Below, in pieces: positions 45,747 to 61,560 of a stretch of DNA of 64,000 nt (its first letter is position 1; each line of letters begins with the position of its first letter). The notes beneath the pieces were generated by a model. That model worked only from the letters and a program-made list of their open reading frames with translations. It searched no databases and was not told the DNA's origin. Made by a program: the position numbers and the translations under genes. This DNA comes from Chlorops oryzae (lineage: Eukaryota > Arthropoda > Insecta > Diptera > Chloropidae), in assembly GCA_020466095.1 (NCBI GenBank), contig CM035806.1, positions 169,573,871 to 169,637,870 of the forward strand, given 5' to 3'.

Positions 45747-48507
45747 GCCCCAATGGCTTTCTATCCAACTTGGCAGGCAGATCCATCACAAGGTTGGCAA
45801 AATCAATTCATCCAGCAAATACCACAAAACACTTCGGCCATAACATCGTTGAATTCGCTTGATTTCCAAACCCAATCGTACGCGTACCCATCGAATGGGT
45901 ATGTCCAGACTGGACTCGGCTTTGATCCCAATTACGGACGATCGCCGTACGGTGCGCCCGTTCAGCGTTATGATTTCCAAAGTCAGCAATTATCCGGCGC
46001 TCCGATCAATCAAGTTGGACTGCAAGGCGTCGGTTTTGCCCCAGCTGCGGTCACATATGCCGGTCAGGTCTCAGCGGCGCCGGCACCGCCGAGTGTCGGA
46101 CTGCAGCAGCAACAGCACTTGGGCGTTTCCGCCGATTTGAATAAATCGATGTCGGGAAACGACACGCCTGGATATCCGCGAGTGAGCAGCGTGCCGCCGC
46201 GCTCACTCAATTGTAACGGGTATTCAGGCGACTTCAGCGGCTCTCAGCAACAATCGTCGACAGCAAATCCATCTTCATCATTACCGTCAGCATCTTCGGT
46301 TGGCTTAGGTCCGGTGAATTCGGTGGTGACTCCCGTTAATGGTGGAGTAACACCGGCTGCTAGCTTAACTAATGCACCGGTTGCACCACCAGCAGCATCG
46401 CCCATGCCACCGCCATTAAACTCTCAAAGTGTTCCACCATCGCCAACGCGAAGTCTCTTGCAACAACAACAACAACAACAACAATCACAACGCCATATCT
46501 CTCAATCGCCAAGTCTGATACCACAGTCACCCAATGGTAATTTACAAACAACCCAGCAGCCGACGCCGCTACAACAACAACCATATGGTGCAATTCCACC
46601 ATCACCACATCATCATGCTGCTGCAATGCAACAACAGCAACAACAGCAACAGCAGCAGCAACAGCAATCACAAAATCATATATCGTCACCACCACAAGCC
46701 CAACATCAACATCTTCAGACAGACTGGAATTGGAATAGCCAAGCCCAACAGCCCCCAGCTGGTGGTGATCCGTATCAACAAGGCGAACGTGTCAATCTGA
46801 ACACACGCATCAAATCGATGATCCTGCGGAAAAACGATCCGAAAGATCCTCTATCCGCCCCATCACCGGACGTACATATGCAAGTGCCATCGGCAGTGCT
46901 CGGCAGTAGCCCCAATGGCAATGCACAACAATCGCAAACCGGTCATTTTTTATCGTATAGCCACCATCTCCGCGGCGATTCAATATTGAATGCCAACGGT
47001 TCGAATGGGACTAGTGCTTCGCAGCAATCCGCTGTACTACAGCAACAGCAACAGCAACAGCAGCTCCAAAGCATGCAACAACCAACAAGTGCCGCTCTTG
47101 GCACTGGAGCACTAGTAGTCAATGAACCGATCGGAGGTGGTGGCGGCGATCACATTTGGAAGCCACACCATGCTAACTCATTTAAGAAACCGGTGGTATC
47201 GGTATCTGGCTTCCAAAGCAGCACCGATCATCATAGTCAACAACAGCATTCGACAACAAGTCACAGTTCGGCGCCTAGCGAACCGAAAAAGTCCAGCCGT
47301 CGTAGCAAGAGCAATCGAGCCGCTGCAGAGGCTGCCGACATTGACAAGAATAGCATTGATCCTGGTGGTGGCGGTGGCGGCGGCGGCGGTATTGGCTTAC
47401 ATCACACTTCTGTGCATAATCTCGCTGGAATGAAAGCAATGGAGAAGTCTGGCTACCCACCGGCACACTATGCCGCACAACCAGCCGACTATCACAGTCA
47501 GTATATCAAAACCGAGCCAGGTCTCTTGCCACCGCAGCACACCAAAATGGAGGGCTACGAGCGGAACTATCAAAATTTCATACAATACGCGGACTTTTGC
47601 CAAAATGAAGTTCAAGGCCAGCCGGGCGTGCCCGGGCAGCAACATTTGCAGCAAACACACCATCAAAGCCAACAGGACTACTCAACGTATCATCATAATT
47701 CGGCATACTACGGTAGCTCGTCGAGTTTCCAGCAGAACTATCAGCAGAATTTCATGGCTGGCTATCAGCATTCGGCCAGTGGTATGGCATACGGCAGTGC
47801 CCATGCAATGCATCCGCATCATCCGAGCGCCATTGGCCACGGCCACGGCCACGGCCACGGCCATTCGAAGTCATTGAATGGTCCGCTGGTTAAAGGCGCC
47901 GGTGCTGCTTCGTTGCACCATCACAGTAGTCATCTAATGGATATCGATCGAAAGCCGGACACCAATAGCATTATACCGCTTCCGACCAATTATGAAAAAG
48001 ATATACCAGCGCACGCATATCCGATTCCGCCCCATCGATATCCGTTGGGTCATGCGCCGCCACATCTTGGGCACAGTATGCTCGAGCCGAAAATTGAAGA
48101 CATGGGAATGCTTCATGGGCATACAAGCAACTATCCGTTTCTAGGCGACACTGGACCCGGGCCACTGAAAGGCAGCTCGGGTTTCTCTTGCTGCCGCCAA
48201 GGCGGAACTAGGGCACCAACGGCCGAACATCTTAAAGATGGCTCGTGCCTAGGTGGCGTTCAACCGAAAGAGGAAATCATGGACGAAGAAGAAGAGCACG
48301 AAGTTAAAACAGGCACCAAACAGTCAAAGAAGAAAGGTGCCAAACAAGAGGAACTGAACGAAATTGTGGTTAAGCATGAAAAAATTAATCCAATGTTCGA
48401 TACAACCGATCGCCTGGAGAAGGGCAACAAGACCGAAATTCCTGAATGCGATTGCTTTCAATCAGATAAAAATCCACCCGAGCCCGGAACCTATTACACC
48501 CATTTAG
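45747..48507 (+). CDS. Tet: Tet exon C: giant low-complexity exon ending in the start of the Cys-rich domain
   Basis: Acceptor CCTTCCACAG ends at 45746; donor GTACGT begins at 48508. The 2761-nt exon starts in phase 0 (APMAFYPTWQADPSQGWQ) and ends in phase 1. Visible in order: a Tyr/Gln/Pro-rich segment; polyQ tracts (about codons 238-260, 290-315 and 430-440 from the Met at 45753); a conserved-looking VNLNTRIKSMILRKNDPKDP; a basic patch SRRSKSNRAAAEAA; nine Gly in a row; IKTEPG, a SUMO-type consensus; a (GH)n stretch; an acidic/basic tail EEIMDEEEEHE...KKKGAK. The last 25 residues (IPECDCFQSDKNPPEPGTYY, then THLG) align with the start of the TET Cys-rich, zinc-binding domain. No stop interrupts it. 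I take 45753 as an internal Met, not a start. Confidence 0.95.
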
Positions 48508-48600
48508 GTACGTAACTACTCTCAGAATAAATATGATGATCTTGTTATTGCGATCAATTGCTAATCAATCCAAATATCTAAATCCCGGCCCCGATTATAG

Positions 48601-48805
48601 GAACTGCATCAACTTTATGCGACTTGCGTAGAGAATTCGAAGACCGTTGCCAGATATCTGGACGACAGTTAAGAATCGAGAAAATAATCTACACAGGTAA
48701 AGAGGGCAAAACTTCGCAAGGCTGCCCCGTAGCGAAATGGGTTATACGGCGTGCCGATCCCGAAGAAAAGATCCTAGTCGTTGTGAAAAAGCGACCCGGA
48801 CACAG
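48601..48805 (+). CDS. Tet: Tet exon D: Cys-rich domain, first part
   Basis: Acceptor CCCGATTATAG ends at 48600; donor GTGAGT begins at 48806. The split Gly codon (G|GA) gives THLG-TASTLCDLRREFE. The exon encodes YTGKEGKTSQGCPVAKWVIR, one of the most conserved stretches in TET enzymes, then EEKILVVVKKRPGH. This region folds over the catalytic core, binds zinc and contacts DNA in vertebrate TET2. The intron before it is 93 nt, the one after 1777 nt. Confidence 0.97.
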
Positions 48806-48879
48806 GTGAGTAAATAGAAAATCCATAGACCTAGCAAACATGTTGAGGAATATGACTCCGACATAAGTATGATTTATAC

Positions 48880-49734
48880 CAGGGACGTGGACCGGAAAAC
48901 CCGCTTTTATCTGCTGATGAGCCGAACCAATAACCGAACCGAAGTTTTTCACAAATGTTTGAACCGAACCCCTTTTTTGTAAAGGTTCAGGGTTTCATTT
49001 TTGCCTGCAACCATGCACAGTGGTCGTCACTGCCATAGGCCAAAAATATAAAAATCGAAGTCGATATTCTTATGAATTTAGTCTCGATATCATCTCTAAT
49101 ATGAGTAAGGTAGATTACGTTAGGTTAGAGTGGCTGCCCCCTTAGGCACTTAGGCCGCACATGGGCCCGTTGTGATACCACGTTGGAAGGCATGCCTCCC
49201 TAGTTACCCATTTCGTGGAGCCAATTAGACTCATCTATAAAGCGAGCCATGTCTTTGATTCTGACAGATGATAGCTCGGTGAGAGACGGGAGGAAGAAAG
49301 AGCCTAGTAGCTTGGATCTTCTCCTGGCCAGGCCCGAGCAGTGACCGTTTCTTCCTCCTCCTCCTCCGATCTGCAACTTCTACAGAAGTCGTTATAGGGA
49401 ATGCCAAGGCGTTCCGCGTGCCTGCCAATTACGCAGTGACCTTTGATAATGAAGACCAGGCGCCTTATGTCAGTGCGGCCCAGGGTAAGTAGATGAGTTA
49501 GGTAACCACCACTAACTTTTTATTGTAGAAATTTTAACCCTAAATGGTAAAAAATTGAGTTAGAAGTGGGAACACGTGTTAAAAAAAATTTTCAGTTTGA
49601 AAAATTCCCGAACCGAAGCGAAAGCCCGGTTCAAGAAGTAGAAAAACCGGTTTTACGAACCAATCCAAAAGTTCAAACACGGTTCGAACCGCCGAACCAA
49701 ACGGTGCAAATTTTCCACCCGGTTCACGTCCCTG
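48880..49734. mobile_element. hAT-like CAGGGAYGTG-family element, complete, perfect 8-bp duplication
   Basis: CAGGGACGTGGACCGG (48880-48895) and CCGGTTCACGTCCCTG (49719-49734) are inverted ends. Both are followed outward by the same octamer ATTTATAC (48872-48879 and 49735-49742). The element contains CCGAACC/GGTTCGAACC repeats and no transposase. About 390 bases (49106-49496) are absent from the related copy at 44484 and look like a nested insertion. Confidence 0.92.
49106..49496. repeat. Insertion nested in the hAT-like element
   Basis: Compared with the copy at 44484-45130, GAGTAAGGTAACCACCACTA is interrupted here between GTAAGGTA and TTAGGTAACC by about 390 bases. These start ...GTTAGGTTAGAGTGGCTGCC and contain GGCCCGTTGTGATACCACGT. 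A decayed relative lies at 575-640. It could be a LINE tail or SINE; I cannot tell which. Confidence 0.6.
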
Positions 49735-49822
49735 ATTTATACATATATGTATATGTAAATGTATATAATATGATTGAGACACATACTATATGTGTATATG
49801 TTGAGAATTTGGGGCTCAGTAA

Positions 49823-50228
49823 CATCCCTGCAGTAATATTGGACTGACCCAAGTGTAGCCTTGTTACCAGTACCAGTCCCCTCATAATTCCACTTCTAAT
49901 GTATTCAACTGACCTTTTTAACATAGGCCTGTCCTTGGGGAGGGACTAGTCCGTAAAACGGCTGATCATAGGCCAGTTTTTTTTTGGGTCAATTGTCGTA
50001 ATTTTGTCTGGTTTTAGGATAGTCAAATGAGGAAAATAAACTACAAATTTCTTATATATGTATATTCTTAGTTGATGAAAGTGCCATTTACAGACTACCC
50101 ATAAACTAACCCGTTTATTACCGACCGATTTCCGATGGAGCGAACTGCCATAATATAACCGGTAGGTTTTTGGACCGGTCAAAGGCCAGTTCTTCTTAGA
50201 AAACTGACCGCTCATTACTGCAGGGATG
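49823..50228. mobile_element. TIR element with CATCCCTGCAGTAAT ends
   Basis: CATCCCTGCAGTAAT (49823-49837) and ATTACTGCAGGGATG (50214-50228) are perfect inverted repeats. The following ACTGACC / GGTCAGT-type motifs also pair. Length 406 bp; no coding capacity. It ends about 355 bases before the next Tet exon. Confidence 0.8.
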
Positions 50229-50582
50229 AGCCCGAAACGGGCCTTCAATTATTTTACTTTAAATTAATTTCCTAAGCTATATGTATGTATGTAGTATAGG
50301 TGGCCTTTCAACTCGTCCCCTAGGGTCGCAGTCCGGGCCTGGCCCGAAATGCCTCCAAAATGCCAAAAACAAAAGCAAAAAATTAAAACAAATTACGAGA
50401 CTCGAATATACAACATACATAAGGACAGAGAAAACCATTCAATGTAGACTAATTATGAGAGCTCATTCTCCGAATTGGGGAAAAATAAATGGGTCGGTTA
50501 AGATTCCAAATGTTTGCTGGGTTAGCAGCTGTATTTTTTTTTGTGATTTCGAATCAAGTTGAAAAATTTTGTGCTTCCGTAG

Positions 50583-50746
50583 ATGCATGGCCGCATTTAT
50601 TGTGGTTTGCATGGTCGCTTGGGATGGCATGCCTCGGCTCGAAGCCGATAATGCCTATAAGAATCTGATACCCAAACTGAATAAATTTGGTCTTCCGACC
50701 ACACGACGATGTGCCACAAATGAGAATCGGACTTGTGCATGTCAAG
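50583..50746 (+). CDS. Tet: Tet exon E: Cys-rich domain, second part
   Basis: The split Arg codon (AG|A) links RPGHR to [20 protein letters not shown]. The exon ends with [16 protein letters not shown] plus the first base of Gly. In human TET enzymes the same residues read as one block (RRCA.NE.RTCACQG-LDPE), so the downstream junction is exact. The next intron is only 69 nt and open in frame. Confidence 0.96.
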
Positions 50747-50815
50747 GTAAGAATGACTTCGATAACTTCAATCTCGACGATGGAACCTGCATTAATTGTT
50801 ATTCTTTTTCGCTAG
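50747..50815 (+). other. Tet: 69-nt in-frame intron in the Tet catalytic region
   Basis: GTAAGAATG...TTTTTCGCTAG, 69 nt (23 codons), with no stop in the Tet frame. Retention would insert a segment with two cysteines between CACQ and GLDPE. Homology says it is removed, since vertebrate TETs are contiguous here. Retention is a possibility only. Confidence 0.85.
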
Positions 50816-51329
50816 GGCTGGACCCCGAGACGTCTGGGGCTTCCTATAGTTTTGGTTGCTCCTGGTCCATGTACTACAATGGCTGCAAGTATGCTCGATC
50901 GAAAACAGTACGAAAATTCCGTCTATCAGTCAAAAGCGAAGAGTCAGCGATCGAAGATCATATGAATTTGCTAGCCACCGTGCTGGCGCCGCTGTTTAAG
51001 CAAGTGTGCCCCCGTTCCTATGACAATCAAACCAAGTACGAGAAGGAGGCGACCGACTGCCGCCTGGGACTCGAGGCAGGCCGACCGTTTTCGGGTGTAA
51101 CTGCCTGCTTGGATTTTTGTGCGCATGCGCACAGGGACTTACATAACATGCAGGATGGCTGCACCGTTCAGGTGGCATTGCTAAAGCCATCCAACCGTGA
51201 CGGCCGAGCGCCAGACGACGAGCAATTCCACATCCTTCCACTGTACACAATGGACGGCACGGATGAGTTCGAAAGCGTCGAAGGGCAACGCGAGAAACAC
51301 CGAACCGGTGCCGTACAAGTGTTGGACAA
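50816..51329 (+). CDS. Tet: Tet exon F: catalytic beta-helix core with the HxD iron ligands
   Basis: It begins [20 protein letters not shown] and continues [10 protein letters not shown], the end of the Cys-rich region. Then comes the dioxygenase core: [20 protein letters not shown] followed by AHRDLHNMQ. The Fe(II)-binding HxD is His at 51130-51132 and Asp at 51136-51138 (TET2 H1382/D1384). EDEQ is seen as [11 protein letters not shown]. The enzyme class oxidises 5-methylcytosine in DNA in animals. In Drosophila, where DNA methylation is nearly absent, Tet is associated with 6mA or RNA 5-methylcytosine. The donor GTGAGT at 51330 splits a Lys codon (AA|G). Confidence 0.98.
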
Positions 51330-51451
51330 GTGAGTGTAGTGTTGAGTTTTCATAACAATTGCTATGATTAAAAATTTTGATTTTCAATTTTCCTTGCTTT
51401 TTTTTTTTTTTAAAAAAGATTAATTTTCAATTTTGAATTCCCTCCGAACAG

Positions 51452-54400
51452 GTTCCCCTGCGAAGTTCGTGTACGATCGACGCCATTGATTCCTTGTAGG
51501 CGACACGGTAAAAAGCGAAAAGAAGATGAAACGCCTGCGATTGAAGGAGACTCAAACTGCTGCTGCTGCTGGTGCTGGTGCCGCCACAACGCCGACACCA
51601 CCGAGCCAAACAGCACAACCGAACAATGCCAACGGCAATGCTAATTCTGCTGTTACCGCTGCCGGCGGCAAAAAGGACGCACCGTCTGGCAATAATAGCA
51701 AATCGAAATCGAAAGCGAAATCGAATGGCTCAGCGGCGAATAGTGCTTCGACAACGTCGTCGGCGCCACCTTCCACACCATCGCCACGTTGCCAAACACC
51801 TGTCACCAATAATCCGAGTCCTGCTGGCAGCGCCTTTACGACACCGCCGGTCAATAATAACAGCAACAATAACAACAACAACAATCAATCGAATGCCACG
51901 GGGACGGGAAACGCACCCGCCGCCGCCGCGGCCGGTGGTGGTGGTGCCGCACCGAACCAGCTAATGTCGTCGAATTCGAGTTTAATGAACATGGCAACCA
52001 TGATCGATACATTCACCGACGCTCAGCTCCAGTCAAATCAAATCTCGAGCACCGTGCTCGATTCGCCGTATTCGTATGACTATCAAACGGGCTCGTACAT
52101 CGATTCGCGTAACTATTATGGCAACTGGCCGCCGCCACATGCACCCCATGCGACGCACGCTGTTAACATGGGCGCCGGTGCCGTTCCGAATACTGCGCCG
52201 ACAACGCCCATGCCGCCAGCGGCGACAAATGCCCACCATACACATGCCGCGGGACCGGCCGCTTCGCTTGCGTCGCATCACGATCATCTGAATAGTGGTT
52301 ACACCGCCAGCTATAATAACCTAATTGCGCCGAGCAATCAACAATTGACACAAATGCACGATGTGCGCGGCGAGGTGAAGAGTCGCGGCAGCGAAGAGAA
52401 TCCCGATTCCACCACATTGGTGAACAATAACTTAGCCGAGAGTAAGTTAACCACACTGACAACATTGAATCCATTGACTAATGTTAGCCAACATCATCAA
52501 CCTCACTATTCTATTACGCATGCTGCACCACTCGAAGAAGGCTTCGTTAAACCCAAACCGCCGACGGACTATCAGTATTCGCAGTACCCGAATAATTATC
52601 AAATGTATCCGCCGCCGCCGCCGCATTCCGCTTACACGGCATACGACGCATACCAGAATATGAACTACAATTATGGCTATCATCAAGCCTATTCGCCGTA
52701 CAGCATGTACCCGCAGCAGACTCCGCCGCCAACGCCGCCGCCGCCACCACCACCGTCAACCAATTGGAATATGTACGGCCATCATCATCAGGCTCCGACG
52801 GCCGCTGGAGCGTACACAACGACGGCCTTGCCACCGAGCAGTGTAGCCCAGCATCATTCAACTTCGCTCGCGAGCATACAGAGTGTCGTCGATGTGACAC
52901 CAACTGCGACCGCGACCGCGATCGCGATCGCAACCGCGACCGCTATTCCCACACCGACACCGACAGCGACCCCGAATCCGAATCCGACCCCGACACCAAC
53001 GTCGGCCGCCGTAACCCCGAACGGCAATGGTAGTAGTATTAAACAACTTCCACCGAGTCAACAAAATCCAACAATTGTTGAGCCAATTTCAGTTTCGGTG
53101 AATCAGCAAACAACGTTATCGCCACCGCAAACAAATCTTACTGATCTCAGCACTCCAACAGGCGCATCTACAATACCCGCACTGACAGCGACCACACTCA
53201 TCAGTGATCCGATAGCTCCGCAAGCGAACACCAGTGACCCTACTTCGTTAGCAAACAATCCAACAACATTGCCTATTCCAACAACGGAAGCTGTTGTCAC
53301 CCCCGATGGCAACATCTCGAATAATAATAACAATAATAACAACAACAACAACATTATAAACAACAACAACATAAACAATATAAACAACATTAACAACATT
53401 AACAACATCAATAACAACAGCAACAGCAACAGTAATGGCAGCAATACAATCGACCCCATAGCACCAACGGAAACCGGTGGGAGCTCGACGACAACAGCAA
53501 CAACATCTGCAGGCAATACACCACCAACAAACAGTGCAACTCCAACAAGTAATGCGAATAAAATCGAGCCAATCGGAGAGGTCGCCGAGGTAAATGATAA
53601 TCTTGAGGTTTTCCAAGATCCACAGATGGGAGGCGTTGCGATCGCGTTGAATCATGGCAGCGTTTTAATTGAATGTGCAAAACATGAAATGCACGCGACG
53701 ACGGCATTACGCAGTCCCAATCGTCATCAGCCGACGCGCATGACCCTCATATTCTATCAACATCGTAATCTAAATCGTTCACATCATGGCATCGATGAGT
53801 GGGAGGAGAAAATGCGCGTGAAGAAAATCAACACCGATCTTGATAATAAGGCCAAAGAGGAGCGCGAGAAAATTAAGAAGGAAAGCCTAGATGGCAGTGG
53901 TGGCATCGGCATCGGCATCGGCGGCGGTGACGACGACGACGATGACGAGCATGGACCAACAACAATGGCAGGCAATGGCAATAAAAAGGATAACATGAAT
54001 AGCAATGGCAGTGTTGGCAATACTGGCCTCAATAATGGCATCAATGCGAATTCATCAAACATGAATGCAAATGGTGGCAACGATATTATTAAAGCCAGTG
54101 GCATCGGTGTTGCCGGCAACGGCAATGGCAATGGCGGTGGCGGTGGCAGTAGCTCCAGTAAAAAGAAGAAGGAATCAAATAAAAAAAATTCCAGTTCAAG
54201 CAATGAGCAGCCAAAAAACGAGAAAGTTGCCCTCCGCGCACCAACGCTAACGACAACCTCGTGGACGACCCTGTTTCCTATGCATCCGTGTGTGGTTACG
54301 GGGCCATACCAGGAGGGCAACACTAGTCCAACGTCCACAACGGTACAACAGCAGCAGCAGCAACAACAACAACAACAACAGCAGCAGCAGCAGCAACTGC

Positions 54401-54453
54401 TGCAGCAGCAACAACAAATGCAACAGCATCAGCAACAGCAAATGCAGTCATAA
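51452..54453 (+). CDS. Tet: Tet exon G: low-complexity insert, distal catalytic residues and C-terminus; apparent frame break
   Basis: Acceptor CCTCCGAACAG ends at 51451. The exon opens FPCEVRVRSTPLIPCRRHGK, aligned with FRRKVRMLAEPVKTCRQRK of vertebrate TETs. That frame stops at 51642-51644. The rest of the protein (open to TAA at 54451-54453) is one base out of register, so a +1 shift or a hidden micro-intron lies between 51490 and 51641. The long part is about 690 residues of Asn/Thr/Pro/Ala-rich insert, then DPQMGGVAIALNHGSVLIEC, with the distal Fe ligand His at 53653-53655, then HATTALRSPNRHQPTRMTLI, with the 2-oxoglutarate Arg at 53737-53739, and FYQHRN. The tail is acidic (GGGDDDDDDE), Asn/Gly-rich, has VTGPYQEG as in other TETs, and ends in polyQ. 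Confidence 0.93.
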
Positions 54454-54900
54454 GCTTTTAAAACGATGGATGAACAGAAAATACACCATGGATAAGGAGA
54501 AGCCATGGCAATGGATGTGAAAATGAAATCAAATGACTTATTCTTGGATAATGTAATATATACTCTTTAATTTAAGTTCAAGTTCAACACATACACACAC
54601 ACAAACACACGCATACGCATACGCGCGCGCGCACATTTCAACCGAGTCATCAGCATTGCAGGGGTCTTTCAAGTTATTTGGAAGAGATGAAGAGTCCGCT
54701 TCAATAAATTCCATTGATCTCGTCAGTTTAAAATAGAAATTTATAAAATTTCCCATTATTTTAACGAATCTTTATGAATGTATTGAATTATGTATTGAAT
54801 ATGTTGTTTTCCATTTTCGATTAGCAATGCCAAAGCTTCACAATGCCTTTTATGTGACCTTCTAAAATCAGAAAGCATGATTTTTTTTTTGATTTGGAAA
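54454..54900 (+). other. Tet: Tet 3' UTR (proximal part) with candidate polyadenylation signal
   Basis: The first canonical AATAAA after the stop is at 54703-54708. Many further AATAAA hexamers occur downstream in AT-rich DNA, so the real end of the transcript cannot be fixed. A (CA)n/(CG)n patch lies at 54588-54630. Confidence 0.45.
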
Positions 54901-55540
54901 ATCGCTCCGAAAATACTCGAAACTTTAAACTGGCGATCCTGCCAGGACATAATGGGAGAAATGTTTTCTATTGCTATGCCCGTTTAGAAACACAAAGTTC
55001 CATGGCTAGTCGATTGGTCGAACCGCCTTGCTCCAAAATGGTCCATTTATCGACGATTGAAAATCCTTCTTGGTTATGCTTTGATGACATTGATATGTTC
55101 ACATAACGACAACAACAAACAAAACATATATTTTTTGGTTCATCACGTCATCAATCGCTCCGAAAATACTCGAAACTTTAAACTGGCGATCCTGCACATT
55201 TAACATGAATCTTTCAAGTACAGCAGACACTCGCAAAAGTTAACCGGCTTGCTTTTGGACATGTTTTTAACTTTTTTAAGGACATAATGGGAGAAATGTT
55301 TTCTATTGCTATGCCCGTTTAGAAACACAAAGATTGGTCGAACCACCTTGCTCCAAAATGGTCCATTTTTCGACGATTGAAAATCTCTCTTGGTTATGCT
55401 TTGATGACATTGATATGTTCACATAACGACAACAACAAACAAAACATATACTGCACAGGTATTTTTTGGTTCATTACGTCATCAATCGCTCCGAAAATAC
55501 TCGAAACTTTAAACTGGCGATCCTGCACATTGATATGTTC
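54900..55540. repeat. Tandem repeat, units about 256-335 bp
   Basis: ATCGCTCCGAAAATACTCGA recurs at 54900, about 55154 and about 55485. Each copy is followed by AACTTTAAACTGGCGATCCT. A block with TTTTCTATTGCTATGCCCGT, CTTGCTCCAAAATGGTCC and GATATGTTCACATAACGACA is present twice. It overlaps the pogo-like element below. Confidence 0.8.
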
Positions 55541-55692
55541 ACACAACAAAAAAAAAAAACATATACGCACAGGTATTTTTTGGAAGCATTTACATACTTC
55601 ATAATGGTTCATCACTGTGGAGGCAGAAGTCTAGTTAACTTTTCCGTATAATTCACTTCAGTGAGTGTTTACTTTTGTGTGAGCGTCTACTG
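55221..55692. mobile_element. pogo-like TIR element
   Basis: CAGCAGACACTCGCAAAAGT (55221-55240), then TAAC, pairs with GTTTACTTTTGTGTGAGCGTCTACTG at the right end (to 55692) with several mismatches. TA is present on both sides. No transposase. It is within the 3' flank of Tet and shares its interior with the tandem repeat. Confidence 0.7.
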
Positions 55693-55694
55693 TA

Positions 55695-60654
<4,960 letters not shown>

Positions 60655-61205
60655 CAGAGATGGGCCAGCCTTGAGCTCGCGAGCGAAGAGCTTTCACATG
60701 TACACATGATGAGCTTTTGTGCTTTCACATATACACGGGACAGTCCGGTTTTTGCTTAGTGGTGCCACATTTTTCCGAGCAAAAAAAAACCCCCCGAATT
60801 CCGAAATCAAAAAACCAACGAAAAATCCCACAAGGATTTTTTGGAAAAAATTGGAAATGTAAGGAGGTCGTGGTATATACACCGAGAGAAAAAGGTAATT
60901 ATATTAACTGAAAAAGCAGGTTAAAATAACCGAGTTCACCGTTAATTTTTAACTTATGTGTAGTAGCGGTCAATTCAACAGTCATTAAGGATATAACTAC
61001 CTGATGGTTGATATAACTGTCTCGCGGTTAAATCAACTGTCACCAGCGACTGGGAAAAAATAATTTATTTTTTGCTTTGACTTTTTTTTATCTTCTTTTA
61101 TTAATATTTTTTTTTTTTATTAAATTATTATTATATTTTTTCTTTATTTATTTGTTTCTATTTAAATCTTTTTCTCTTTCATCTCTTTAAATTTTCTCGC
61201 CTCGG

Positions 61206-61268
61206 CCGAGCCTTAAACCGCTGACCTCCACACTTCGCTGGGCGAACGTCTTAACATTAGCTAAACGA
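61206..61268 (-). other. tRNA-like module 1 inside the TIR element
   Basis: On the minus strand: A-box-like TTTAGCTAATGTTAAGACG, an anticodon-arm-like TTCGCCCAGCGAA, and a degenerate B-box GCGGTTTAAGGCTC at tRNA spacing. Too degenerate to be a working tRNA. Confidence 0.5.
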
Positions 61269-61486
61269 ACAATTTATTTGTGTAAAATGCTCCTGAGTAT
61301 GTTGCTCAAGTTTTCGTGTTAAGATTTCACTCCCAAAATTTTTTTGCTTAAAAATGAACCATTAAAAAAAATTAACTTAATTAAAATCTTAAAAATTTAG
61401 GAGAAAATTTTTGTCTTCTAAAACAACTACACTCTGAAAAAAAAAAAAAAACTGTAATTAAAAAAAAATTCAGAAAAATTCCCGCC

Positions 61487-61560
61487 GCCAGCAGGGGTAG
61501 AACCCCGAAGCTCACGACTGTCGAGTCACAGTTTAAAGCACTGAGCTATCGAAACCTCCG
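61487..61560 (-). other. tRNA-like module 2 inside the TIR element
   Basis: On the minus strand: A-box-like GATAGCTCAGTGCTTTAAAC, then CTGTGACTCGACAGTCGTGA, then a B-box-like GGGGTTCTACCCC with a perfect 4-bp T stem. Parallel to module 1 in orientation and about 285 bases away. A tRNA-derived relic. Confidence 0.55.

Larger units (their letters stand above)
48806..50582 (+). other. Tet: Tet intron (1.8 kb) with two TIR elements
   Basis: GT-AG intron. It contains the hAT-like element 48880-49734 and the CATCCCTGCAG element 49823-50228. Sequence 50229-50570 has no recognised feature. The acceptor GTGCTTCCGTAG has only a short pyrimidine tract. Confidence 0.85.

Noticed and set aside
46369..46695. 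Minus-strand Val/Ala frames inside Tet exon C and similar frames at 53103-53707 and 53784-54338
   Set aside because: Antisense shadows of CAA/GCA/AAC-rich Tet coding repeats.
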